Part shown: in pieces, positions 1 through 7,152 of the stretch
How the letters are laid out: every line of letters starts with the position of its first letter
How positions within the stretch are numbered: position 1 is the first letter of the stretch
Position numbers and translations under genes: made by a program
Source of the DNA: Opitutaceae bacterium
GTDB lineage: Bacteria; Verrucomicrobiota; Verrucomicrobiia; Opitutales; Opitutaceae
Direction of reading: 5' to 3'
Length of the DNA stretch: 36,921 bases
Assembly (NCBI GenBank): GCA_014376585.1
Contig: JACMRG010000027.1
Location: 1 to 36,921 of the forward strand
The notes under the pieces: generated by a model
What the model saw: the letters and a program-made list of their open reading frames with translations, nothing else
Database searches by the model: none
What the model was told of the DNA's origin: nothing

Positions 1-352
1 TGGCGGCGGCGTAGTTGGGATCGCTGCGGTCGGTGGCGACGAAGTGCAGTGTGCCGACCCCGAGCGTGGTGGCATCGCGGAGAATGTCGCTAGCGGTCTG
101 TGGGCGCGGGAGGCCGAGGAGGAGCGTGATGGGATCGGCTAGCGGGGGCGGTGGGCCCCAAGCGAAGGTGAGCGTGAGGGTTTCGGCGGAGAGCGCGGTG
201 AGCGTGCCTTTGCCGAGCGGTCCATCGACGAGGCCGACGTCGAAGGTGTCGCCGATTTGGCGGCGTAGAATTTTTAAGATGTGCTCGGCGCGCGGGTCGG
301 TGCGCGGAAGGGGCGCAGCGATCTCGGCGGGCTCGAAGAGGATGAGGTTCAC
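1..352 (-). CDS. rsmE: 16S rRNA (uracil-1498-N3)-methyltransferase RsmE, N-terminal part
   Basis: Reading the minus strand from a GTG at 352-350 gives a protein beginning VNLILFEPAE that runs off the left edge after about 117 codons. RsmE proteins of this type start with an xLILFEP stretch, followed by a short RNA-binding PUA-like beta domain (here about residues 1-70, with DGPLGKGTL) and then the start of the SPOUT methyltransferase fold (LLLGLPRPQTASDILRDAT, about residues 78-96). The family methylates U1498 of 16S rRNA in the small ribosomal subunit. No in-frame ATG exists upstream of the GTG, which supports that start. The gene is divergent from the restriction enzyme gene, with about 120 bases between the two starts. 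The C-terminal half, including the SAM-binding knot, lies outside the window. Confidence 0.85.
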   Translation of the reverse strand, partial: MNLILFEPAEIAAPLPRTDPRAEHILKILRRQIGDTFDVGLVDGPLGKGTLTALSAETLTLTFAWGPPPPLADPITLLLGLPRPQTASDILRDATTLGVGTLHFVATDRSDPNYAAA

Positions 353-474
353 GCGGTGGATGGGAACGTGGGATGGCGTGAGGGTCGTGGCAACGCGCGG
401 TTGTAGGCCGCTGACGGACTCGGCGCTTGCGCCGCAGTTCGGCGGGAGTTCAGCTCAACTGTGCTTCGCCGCGA

Positions 475-3400
475 ATGACCCCAGCAGAGTTCAAAACCAA
501 GTGGGACCGCTATCGCGGCAAGGAAACCTCCGCGTATCAGGAGCATTTCAACGACCTCTGCGCCATGCTCGGGCAGCCGACGCCGGTGGAAGCCGATCCC
601 TCGGGCAACGACTGGTTTTGTTTCCAAAAACGCGTGGTGAAAGATCTCGAATCGCGGGGTTCCGGTGCGGCGGGTGCGCTGCGGGCGGAGGGCAAACGTG
701 GGTTTGCCGACGTGTGGCGGAAGGATTGCTTCGGCTGGGAATATAAGGGCAAGCACGCGGACCTCGACGAAGCGCACAAGCAGCTCCTGCGCTACCGCGA
801 GTCGCTGTTGAATCCGCCGCTGCTCGTGACCTGCGATTTCAACCGCTTTGTCATCAGGACGAATTTCAACGGCACGGTCCTCGAAGTCCACGAGTTCACC
901 AATGACCGGATCGACGAGCCGCGTAACCTGCGCCTGCTGCGCGCGCTGTTTGAGAAGCCCGAGCAGCTCAGGCCCACGCAGACGACCGCCAAAGTCACCG
1001 AGGATCTGGCCGAGGCCATCGCGGTGGTCGCCCGGTCGCTCCAAGACCGCGAGGCGGTTGAGCTGAGCGATGCGAGCAACCGCCGCGAAGTAACCGTCTC
1101 GCAAAAGAAGAACCTTCGCATTGCGCGGTTTCTGAATCGGATCGTCTTCTGTCTCTTCGCCGAAGACACCGCGCTGCTCCCGGAAAAGCTCCTGCACGGC
1201 ATCCTCAAGAAATCTTACGACGATCCGGCCTACTTCGCGCCCGCGCTCGAATCGTTGTTCCGCACGATGGCGACGGGCGGCCTCTACGGGCCGCACCCGA
1301 TCCGCCATTTCAACGGCCATCTCTTCGAGGATACGACGGTGTTCGAACTGAAGCCCGGGGAGATCGAGCAGCTCGCCGCAGCGGTGGAGTCGGACTGGCG
1401 CAATATCCAGCCCAGCATTATGGGCACGCTGTTTGAACGCGCGCTCGAGCCCGAGCAACGGGCCCAGCTCGGCGCGCACTACACCAGCGAGACCGACATC
1501 GCCACGCTGGTTGAGCCCGTGCTGATGGCCCCGCTCCGTCGCGAGTGGGGCGAACTAAAATCCTCGCTCGGCGCCGCTTTGACCGGCGGCCGCGGGACGA
1601 TAGCCGACCGCGCGCGGCTCGTCACGTTTCAAAAGAAAATCGCCGAGACCACGGTGCTCGATCCGGCCTGCGGTTCGGGCAACTTTCTCTACGTCGCACT
1701 CCGTCTGCTGCTCGACCTGGAAAAGGAAGTCGCGACCTGCGCCGCGCAGCTCTCGTTTTCGTTGCCGCTTCGCGTCGATGTCACGCAGCTCCGCGCCATC
1801 GAGCTCAACCCCTACGCCTACGAACTCGCGCAAGTATCCGTGCAAATCGGCGCGCTCCAGTGGCGGCGCGACAACGGCTACGACAACGACCGCACGCCGG
1901 TCCTGCGCACGCTCGACGGCTTCGAGAACAAGGACGCGCTCCTCCGGGAAACTTTCCGCAAGCAGCCGAAAAATCTGAAGGAGGCCCGCGCCGAGGAGCA
2001 CGCGAGGCAGGACGAACTGTTCCGCGTTTACCACGAGCGCGCGTGGCCGGATGCGGACATCATCGTGGGGAATCCGCCGTTTCTGGGGGACAAGCTCATG
2101 CGTCGAGAGCTGGGGGACGAATACGTGGAAGAACTTCGCGGCATCTACAGCGACCGCATCCCGGGGCAGTCGGACCTCTGTTGCTACTGGTTCGAGAAAG
2201 CGCGGGACCAGATTGAGCGCGGACGGGCGAAACGCGCCGGCTTGCTTGCGACCCAGAGCATCCGGGGCGGAGCCCACGGTGAGGTGCTGCGACGCATCAA
2301 GGAAACCGGAGACATTTTTTTCGCGATCAGCGACCGGGAGTGGGTCTTGAAGGGAGCCTCGGTGCATGTGGCGTTGATCGGATTCGATGACGGTTCGGAG
2401 GCTGAACGGTGCCTTGACGGCGGGGGGTGTGCGGAAATCAGTTCCACCCTCAGCGCCTTCATCGGATTCGATCAGAAGCAAATCCTTCAAACGAACCAAG
2501 CGATGGCGTTCATCGGCACGATGAAGAAAGGGCCGCTCGAAATCGAAGGCGCGCTCGCCGCGTCCATGTTGCGCGATCCCAATCCGACGGGCCTGCCCAA
2601 TAGCGATGTGGTGCGCCGGTGGGTCAGTGGATTGGATATATCGAAACGCGACCGCGATCTGTGGGTGGTCGATTTTCCGATGACGCTGATCGAGGGCCAG
2701 GCGGCAGGCTACGCCCGCCCGTTTGCGCACATTCGCGAAACGGCGGGGGCCACGCGCGCGAAACACCGGGAGGGAGTTCAGCAAAAATTCTGGTGGCGCA
2801 TGGCCCGCCCCTCGCCCGACATGCGCCGCGCCATCGCCCCGTTGCGACGGTTTGCCGCAACGCAGGCGGTGGGCAAGCACCGGTATTTTGTGTGGGTGGA
2901 TTCATTCGTGGTGCCCGACCAGCAGGCCATCGTGTTTGCGACGGAGGACATCGCCGTGCTCGGCGTGCTCAGTTCGCGAGCCCACGAGATTTGGGTTCGA
3001 GAATCAGGGAAGCAGCTTCGCGAGGCCGAGTCCGGTGGCCGCTACAACATCACGACGTGTTTCGAGACCTTCCCGTTTCCCTTCCCCCTGCGCGAGCGGA
3101 TGCGCGGGGCCACGCAGGCCGAGCTCGATGCGGCGCACCATTATTTCATGGTGAGCGAAGATGCGCCCGCGCCCTACGGCGACGCGGCGGTCCATCGCGC
3201 GGCCATCGGAGCGGCCGCGAAGGAACTCACTGAGCTGCGCGAGCGCTGGCTCAATCCGCCGGAGTGGACGCGCACGGAGATGTTGGAATTTCCCGCGAGC
3301 GTGGGCGGCCCGTGGGACCGGTTTATCGACGGCGCCACCGTGCGCGACGGGGTGGGCACGGCGCGTTATCCGCGGCTCGCGCCGAAGGACGAAGCGGCGG

Positions 3401-3663
3401 CGCGGGAGTTGAAAGCGCGCACGCTCACGGCGCTCTACAACGAGCGGCCGGCATGGCTGGATTTTGCGCACCGCAGGCTGGATGCCGTCGTGGCCGCGGC
3501 CTACGGCTGGCCCGCCGACGTGACCGATGCGCAAATCCTCGAGCGCCTGCTCGCGCTGAATCTGGCCCGCGCCACGCGCGAAGCCGAGGCGGCGAAAGCG
3601 GCGGCGCTGGCGACGAAGCCCCGCAAGGCGCAGCGGGCGAAGCAGGCGGACGAGCTGGTGTGA
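475..3663 (+). CDS. MmeI-like single-chain restriction-modification enzyme (type IIL/IIG)
   Basis: A 1062-residue protein that carries nuclease, adenine methyltransferase and target recognition in one chain, as in MmeI. An N-terminal PD-(D/E)XK nuclease signature is visible as D79-X9-E89-Y-K91, the same spacing as in MmeI. A helical spacer follows (about 160-340). The methyltransferase domain has SAM motif I DPACGSGNF at 396-404 and the catalytic N6-adenine motif NPPF at 533-536. The rest (about 620-950) should be the target recognition domain and C-terminal helices. I start at the ATG at 475; a TTG at 427 would add 16 unconvincing residues. Enzymes of this family usually methylate one strand only and cut about 20 bases away. 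All key residues are present, so the protein looks intact. Its recognition sequence cannot be read from the protein. The codon use is GC-rich like that of the host genes. Confidence 0.9.
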   Translation: MTPAEFKTKWDRYRGKETSAYQEHFNDLCAMLGQPTPVEADPSGNDWFCFQKRVVKDLESRGSGAAGALRAEGKRGFADVWRKDCFGWEYKGKHADLDEAHKQLLRYRESLLNPPLLVTCDFNRFVIRTNFNGTVLEVHEFTNDRIDEPRNLRLLRALFEKPEQLRPTQTTAKVTEDLAEAIAVVARSLQDREAVELSDASNRREVTVSQKKNLRIARFLNRIVFCLFAEDTALLPEKLLHGILKKSYDDPAYFAPALESLFRTMATGGLYGPHPIRHFNGHLFEDTTVFELKPGEIEQLAAAVESDWRNIQPSIMGTLFERALEPEQRAQLGAHYTSETDIATLVEPVLMAPLRREWGELKSSLGAALTGGRGTIADRARLVTFQKKIAETTVLDPACGSGNFLYVALRLLLDLEKEVATCAAQLSFSLPLRVDVTQLRAIELNPYAYELAQVSVQIGALQWRRDNGYDNDRTPVLRTLDGFENKDALLRETFRKQPKNLKEARAEEHARQDELFRVYHERAWPDADIIVGNPPFLGDKLMRRELGDEYVEELRGIYSDRIPGQSDLCCYWFEKARDQIERGRAKRAGLLATQSIRGGAHGEVLRRIKETGDIFFAISDREWVLKGASVHVALIGFDDGSEAERCLDGGGCAEISSTLSAFIGFDQKQILQTNQAMAFIGTMKKGPLEIEGALAASMLRDPNPTGLPNSDVVRRWVSGLDISKRDRDLWVVDFPMTLIEGQAAGYARPFAHIRETAGATRAKHREGVQQKFWWRMARPSPDMRRAIAPLRRFAATQAVGKHRYFVWVDSFVVPDQQAIVFATEDIAVLGVLSSRAHEIWVRESGKQLREAESGGRYNITTCFETFPFPFPLRERMRGATQAELDAAHHYFMVSEDAPAPYGDAAVHRAAIGAAAKELTELRERWLNPPEWTRTEMLEFPASVGGPWDRFIDGATVRDGVGTARYPRLAPKDEAAARELKARTLTALYNERPAWLDFAHRRLDAVVAAAYGWPADVTDAQILERLLALNLARATREAEAAKAAALATKPRKAQRAKQADELV

Positions 3664-3854
3664 GATTTAACCGGGGAGGATCGCGGCGATTTGAGCGGGT
3701 TCGGCGGGGCGACGGTGAGATGGGTGCGAGGCGACGGGGCGGAAATCGAAGGGGACGGCGACCGCGATGGTGGCGACGTTGCGGTATTTTGACCGAGCGC
3801 TCGCGATGGCAGAGCGGACTTGCGGGCGGAGGCGCGGGCGCCGGGTTCGTTTCC

Positions 3855-4056
3855 ATGAGCACGCTCACGCAAAGCCTCATCAAGGAGATCAAGACCGCCC
3901 CGGAATCCGTCCCGCGTGAGGTGTTTGATTTTCTGGCGTTCCTCAAGGCGCGGAAAAGGGGCGAAGGCCGGGAAAAATTTATTGCCATTTGCTCAGACCG
4001 CCTGGGCCGCCGACTGGAACACGTCGGAGGAAGACGCGGCATGGCGCGATTTGTAA
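3855..4056 (+). pseudogene. Frameshifted antitoxin upstream of PemK/MazF toxin
   Basis: The ATG at 3855 starts a short protein, MSTLTQSLIKEIKTAPE..., about 42 residues up to KARKRGEGREKF, resembling small antitoxins of the DUF2281 kind. The matching C-terminal end is in another frame: from 3979 it reads LLPFAQTAWAADW... and ends ...EEDAAWRDL with TAA at 4054-4056. The two parts join if one base is removed near the A5T3 run at 3973-3980. In the restored reading the antitoxin is about 66 residues and its stop overlaps the toxin ATG (4041) by 16 bases, a normal toxin-antitoxin layout. As given, frame 0 has no stop and runs straight into the toxin, producing an antitoxin-toxin fusion frame. This could be a true mutation, a sequencing error in a homopolymer-rich spot, or less likely programmed frameshifting. 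Confidence 0.7.
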
Positions 4057-4379
4057 GCGGTGACGTCGCGGTGGTGCCGTTTCCGTTTACGGACCCGGCC
4101 AGCGCCAAGATTCGGCCGGCCCTTGTGCTGGCTGCTCTGACGCGTTGTGATATTGTTCCTTGCCAGATCACGAGCCAGTCCGGAGGGCATCCAACAGCGG
4201 TCTCGATTCAAGCCGGAGATTTTGGTCCGGGTGGCGCGCTCCCGCACGATAGTTTCGCCCTGCCCCACCGTGTGGTCACAGCAAACGAGTCCTGCGTGCG
4301 GCGGTCGGTTGGCCGCTTGTCACCGGGCAAATTGAATCAGGTGCGCGGGCAAGTTTGCGCGGTGATTCGGCAGGATTGA
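4041..4379 (+). CDS. PemK/MazF-family endoribonuclease toxin
   Basis: A 112-residue protein with the hallmarks of the PemK/MazF (CcdB-fold) mRNA interferase family: the N-terminal GDVAVVPFPFTD strand, the KIRPALVLA segment at about 21-29 with the conserved K-x-RP, and a CQITSQ stretch at about 42-47, where the family places a catalytic Ser/Thr. Such toxins cut single-stranded mRNA at short sites when the antitoxin is lost. The ATG at 4041 overlaps the end of the (frameshifted) antitoxin reading frame, which fixes this start. No strong Shine-Dalgarno sequence is visible, which fits translational coupling. The toxin frame looks intact. If the antitoxin is truly broken, the toxin must be inactive, unexpressed, or neutralised by the fused N-terminal segment. 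Confidence 0.85.
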   Translation: MARFVSGDVAVVPFPFTDPASAKIRPALVLAALTRCDIVPCQITSQSGGHPTAVSIQAGDFGPGGALPHDSFALPHRVVTANESCVRRSVGRLSPGKLNQVRGQVCAVIRQD

Positions 4380-4449
4380 AGCGGGCGATAGCTTGGCTGA
4401 GCCCAGCTGCGGGGGGCAAACCTCGGTGCGGTGGAGGAGGCGTCGGTGC

Positions 4450-5448
4450 CTACCCGGCAAGGATTGTGTCGATCTTCGCGAGTTCGTGCGGGGCGAACGT
4501 GAGGTTCTCGAGGGCGGCGAGGTTGTTTTCGAGTTGGGCGACTTTGCTCGCGCCGATGAGGGCGGTGGTCACGCGGGCGTCGCGCAGGACCCAGGCGAGG
4601 GCCATTTGCGCGAGGCTTTGGCCGCGGGCTTGGGCGACGGTGTTGAGCTGCCCGATCTTGGCGAGAACCTCGGGGGTGATGCCGGCGGCTTTTAGGAAAC
4701 CGTGGGCTTTGCCGGCGCGGGCATCGGTGGGAATGCCGGCGAGGTAGCGGTCGGTGAGGAGGCCTTGCGCGAGCGGACTGAAGGGAATGCAGCCGATGCC
4801 TTCTTGACCGAGGACATCGAGGAGCGCGGGCTCGATCCAGCGGTCGAACATGCTGTAGCGGGGTTGGTGGATGAGGCACGGCGTGCCCAGGTCGCGGAGC
4901 ATTTTCGCGGCGCGGGCGGTGTCGGCGGGGCGGTAGTTGGAGAGGCCGACGTAGAGGGCTTTGCCGCTGCGCACGGCGTGGGCGAGGGCGCCCATGGTTT
5001 CTTCGAGGGGCGTCTCGGGGTCGGGGCGGTGGGAGTAGAAGATATCGACGTAGTCGAGGCCCATGCGTTTCAGGGACTGCTCGAGCGAGGAGAGGAGGTA
5101 TTTGCGGGAGCCCCAGTCGCCGTAGGGGCCGTCCCACATGGTGTAGCCGGCCTTGGTGGAGATGATGAGTTCGTCGCGATGGGCGGCGAGGTCGAGGCGG
5201 AGGATTTTGCCGAAGTTCTCTTCGGCGGAGCCGGGCGGCGGGCCATAGTTGTTGGCGAGATCAAGGTGAGTGACGCCGAGGTCGAAGGCCCGGCGAACGA
5301 GAGCGCGGCCGGTTTCGAATTGATCGACGCCGCCGAAATTGTGCCAGAGGCCGAGGGAGATGAGCGGGAGCTTAAGGCCGCTTTTGCCACAACGGCGGTA
5401 GAGGGCGGGGCGGGCGTAGCGGTCGGCGGCGGGAAGGTAGGGGGCCAT
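4450..5448 (-). CDS. Aldo/keto reductase, L-glyceraldehyde-3-phosphate reductase type
   Basis: A 332-residue NADPH-dependent (alpha/beta)8-barrel oxidoreductase of the YghZ/Kv-beta-like branch of the aldo/keto reductases. The catalytic tetrad can be placed as D63 (HLDLANNYG), Y68, K99 (ISTKAGY) and H140 (FYSHRPD). The STKAGYTMWDGPYGDWGSR segment is typical of E. coli YghZ-type enzymes, which reduce L-glyceraldehyde 3-phosphate and methylglyoxal. The C-terminal cofactor region (ALIGASKVAQLENN) is present. The protein is cytoplasmic, with no signal peptide. It is convergent with the toxin gene and not part of an obvious operon. The family assignment is firm; the exact substrate is inferred. Confidence 0.9.
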   Translation of the reverse strand: MAPYLPAADRYARPALYRRCGKSGLKLPLISLGLWHNFGGVDQFETGRALVRRAFDLGVTHLDLANNYGPPPGSAEENFGKILRLDLAAHRDELIISTKAGYTMWDGPYGDWGSRKYLLSSLEQSLKRMGLDYVDIFYSHRPDPETPLEETMGALAHAVRSGKALYVGLSNYRPADTARAAKMLRDLGTPCLIHQPRYSMFDRWIEPALLDVLGQEGIGCIPFSPLAQGLLTDRYLAGIPTDARAGKAHGFLKAAGITPEVLAKIGQLNTVAQARGQSLAQMALAWVLRDARVTTALIGASKVAQLENNLAALENLTFAPHELAKIDTILAG

Positions 5449-5541
5449 GATGGGCGATGGGAGCGGGTGCGGAAAATGGGGAAATGAAAACGCGCCCGGA
5501 GTGCGGGCGCGGATTTTGTGAAGAGGGGGGGGGGAGAGTGG

Positions 5542-5612
5542 AGCGGCTAGTCAGAATCGAACTGACGAGACCACTTTGGAAGAGTGGAGTTTTACCACTA
5601 AACTATAGCCGC
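5542..5612 (-). tRNA. tRNA-Gly (anticodon UCC)
   Basis: Read on the minus strand, the 71 bases fold into a full cloverleaf: acceptor GCGGCTA pairing with TAGCCGC and discriminator T, a D arm around AGTTTAGTGGTAAAACT, an anticodon stem CCACT/AGTGG with loop CTTCCAA (anticodon TCC), and a T arm with GTTCGATTC. The anticodon reads GGA codons (wobble GGG), and a U73 discriminator is usual for bacterial tRNA-Gly. CCA is not encoded. It stands alone between the aldo/keto reductase and the N-acetyltransferase genes. Confidence 0.95.
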
Positions 5613-5801
5613 AGACTCGAGAGGAAGGTCGGAGCGATGGAGCGGCGGGTCAAGCGTGGGGTGTGTTGGGCGGAGCGAAGTTCGGATTTTTCAACCACGG
5701 ATAGTTCGGATGGGCACGGATGACGGAGGTTCGTGGGGGTAAATAAAACAGGGTGAACGCGGAGGGTTAGCCAAAAACGTCCGCCTGAGATTGGGGATGA
5801 T

Positions 5802-6617
5802 TTAGGAGGGCCAGGGAGAGCCGGGCGGGCCGAAGCGGGTGCCGGTTGGGAAGCGGAGGCCGAAATGCTCGGCGAGGATGGCGAGAAGTGCTTCGGGCGA
5901 GGTGATGGGGTGAACGGTGGCGGTGCCGTCGGGGGCGCGCGTGGTGAATTCGTGGTTCATGAGGGTGAGGCGCACGCCGGCGGGAGCGGCGCGGGCGGCG
6001 ATGAGGCGATTCTTAAAGTGCGATTGCGGGTGCGCGCTCGTAAACCAGTTGGCGAGTTCGCGATCAATCTGCGGCATATCCTCGAGCGTAAATTCGCAGA
6101 CGTCGGACCACCCGCCGGTGGCGAAGCGCACTTGGTGAAAAAGCCGCGCGCCCTCGCGAATGAGGCGGCGCGTATCATGTGGCGTGGTTTGCGGCAGATC
6201 TTCGACGAGGCGAATGGCGGAGGTGAGCGAGGGGCCGCCGACGCCGACATCGGCGAGCCAGGAGACGCCGTTGATTTCGGCGCGGATAAAGAGATGCGTG
6301 CGCGCGGGTGTGACGTCGCGGGGGCGTTGCCAGCGCACGCGGCCGCTGAGCGAAGTGGCTCGAAAACCGAGGGCTTCGAAGACGCGCAAGAGCAGACCGT
6401 TTTGTTCGAAGCAATAACCGCCGCGCCGGTCGTGGATGAGTTTTTTGAAGACGGCGTCGGGGTCGAGTGAGATGGGGCGACCAAGGAGCACGTCGAGATT
6501 TTCGAACGGGATGGTCTGCGCGTGCGCGGCGACGATGCCATTGAGCGTGGCGAGGGTGGCGTCGCGCGGGCCGGTGTAGCCGATGCGGGCGAAGTAGGCG
6601 TCGAGGTCGGTGGGCAT
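5802..6617 (-). CDS. Arylamine N-acetyltransferase
   Basis: A 271-residue cytoplasmic enzyme that transfers acetyl groups from acetyl-CoA to arylamines or hydrazines by a ping-pong mechanism. The catalytic triad is clear: C69 in RRGGYCFEQN, H108 in ARTHLFI and D123 in ADVGVGG. The N-terminal PFENLDVLLGRPI segment (about 37-49) and the length near 270 residues match the family. The ATG at 6617-6615 gives the expected N-terminus (MPTDLDAYFARIGY). It is a single gene on the minus strand. The natural substrate is unknown. Confidence 0.95.
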   Translation of the reverse strand: MPTDLDAYFARIGYTGPRDATLATLNGIVAAHAQTIPFENLDVLLGRPISLDPDAVFKKLIHDRRGGYCFEQNGLLLRVFEALGFRATSLSGRVRWQRPRDVTPARTHLFIRAEINGVSWLADVGVGGPSLTSAIRLVEDLPQTTPHDTRRLIREGARLFHQVRFATGGWSDVCEFTLEDMPQIDRELANWFTSAHPQSHFKNRLIAARAAPAGVRLTLMNHEFTTRAPDGTATVHPITSPEALLAILAEHFGLRFPTGTRFGPPGSPWPS

Positions 6618-7152
6618 AAAGGGGGACTGGGGAAATCAGAAATTTATTCGCGCGCTGAGCGCGAGGCCAGGCTTGGAAACTCTTGTTTGAGCGCACGGGG
6701 CTTCGCCTTTCGGCCCATCTCTATACGGCCCATACCGTCGTTTAGATTTTTACGGCATTATGAATGCCTGCTTCAGCCACCTCTCACCTATATTTTATTT
6801 ATGAAAGACCTCGTTTCATGCGCCCGGCCGTTTCCGGTGCGCGCGCCGCAGAACCGCTGCGGAAATCGCTTCTCCAGCCCGTGTGAGCGCCGTCCCGATT
6901 TCAGTTGATCGGCCTCCACATGTGTCTGCTCCGCTTCAAACCACTCCACGCCGACGCCGGGCCGCACTCGTTGCGGCAAACGGACGCGTCGGCCTCGTCC
7001 GGTGCAGCGTCACCCGCTCGCGCCTGCGGCGGGTGCGCGCGATCCGCCGCGGGCGGATGCCCTTTCTCCGTGCTCTGCCGCGCGGCTCTTTCGCCGCGGT
7101 CACGACTTAATTTTCCTCTGCAACTTCCTCTGCTCAACACCTCGATTTCACC
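6618..7152 (+). other. Long non-coding leader upstream of the DUF1800 gene
   Basis: These 535 bases hold no convincing gene. The first part (to about 6815) is AT-richer and contains a small inverted repeat GGCATT-ATG-AATGCC at 6754-6768 and a TATATTTTATTT tract near 6790 that could belong to a promoter. The second part (about 6820-7110) is very GC-rich and contains short perfect hairpins: CCGCAG/CTGCGG at 6846-6862 and ATCCGCC/GGCGGAT at 7042-7058. A short open frame starting MKDLVSC near 6800 lacks any similarity I recognise. The stretch probably holds the promoters of the two divergent neighbours and a structured 5' leader for the DUF1800 operon; I did not recognise a known riboswitch class. 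Confidence 0.4.
6754..6768. repeat. Short inverted repeat (possible operator) in intergenic region
   Basis: Perfect 6-base arms GGCATT and AATGCC separated by ATG, in an otherwise AT-rich stretch between the divergent N-acetyltransferase and DUF1800 genes. It could be a protein-binding site; there is no direct evidence. Confidence 0.3.

Noticed and set aside
15-746. Plus-strand open frame at the left edge
   Set aside because: It lies across rsmE on the other strand and into the restriction gene in a different frame; no similarity seen.
5542-5612. tRNA-Gly as an attachment site for an integrated island
   Set aside because: No integrase and no repeated tRNA 3' end were seen in the flanking sequence; the nearby R-M genes are not bounded by direct repeats.
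5457-5723. Small frame containing RIELTRPLWKSGVLPLNYS
   Set aside because: This is the translation of the antisense strand of tRNA-Gly, a frequent false protein.
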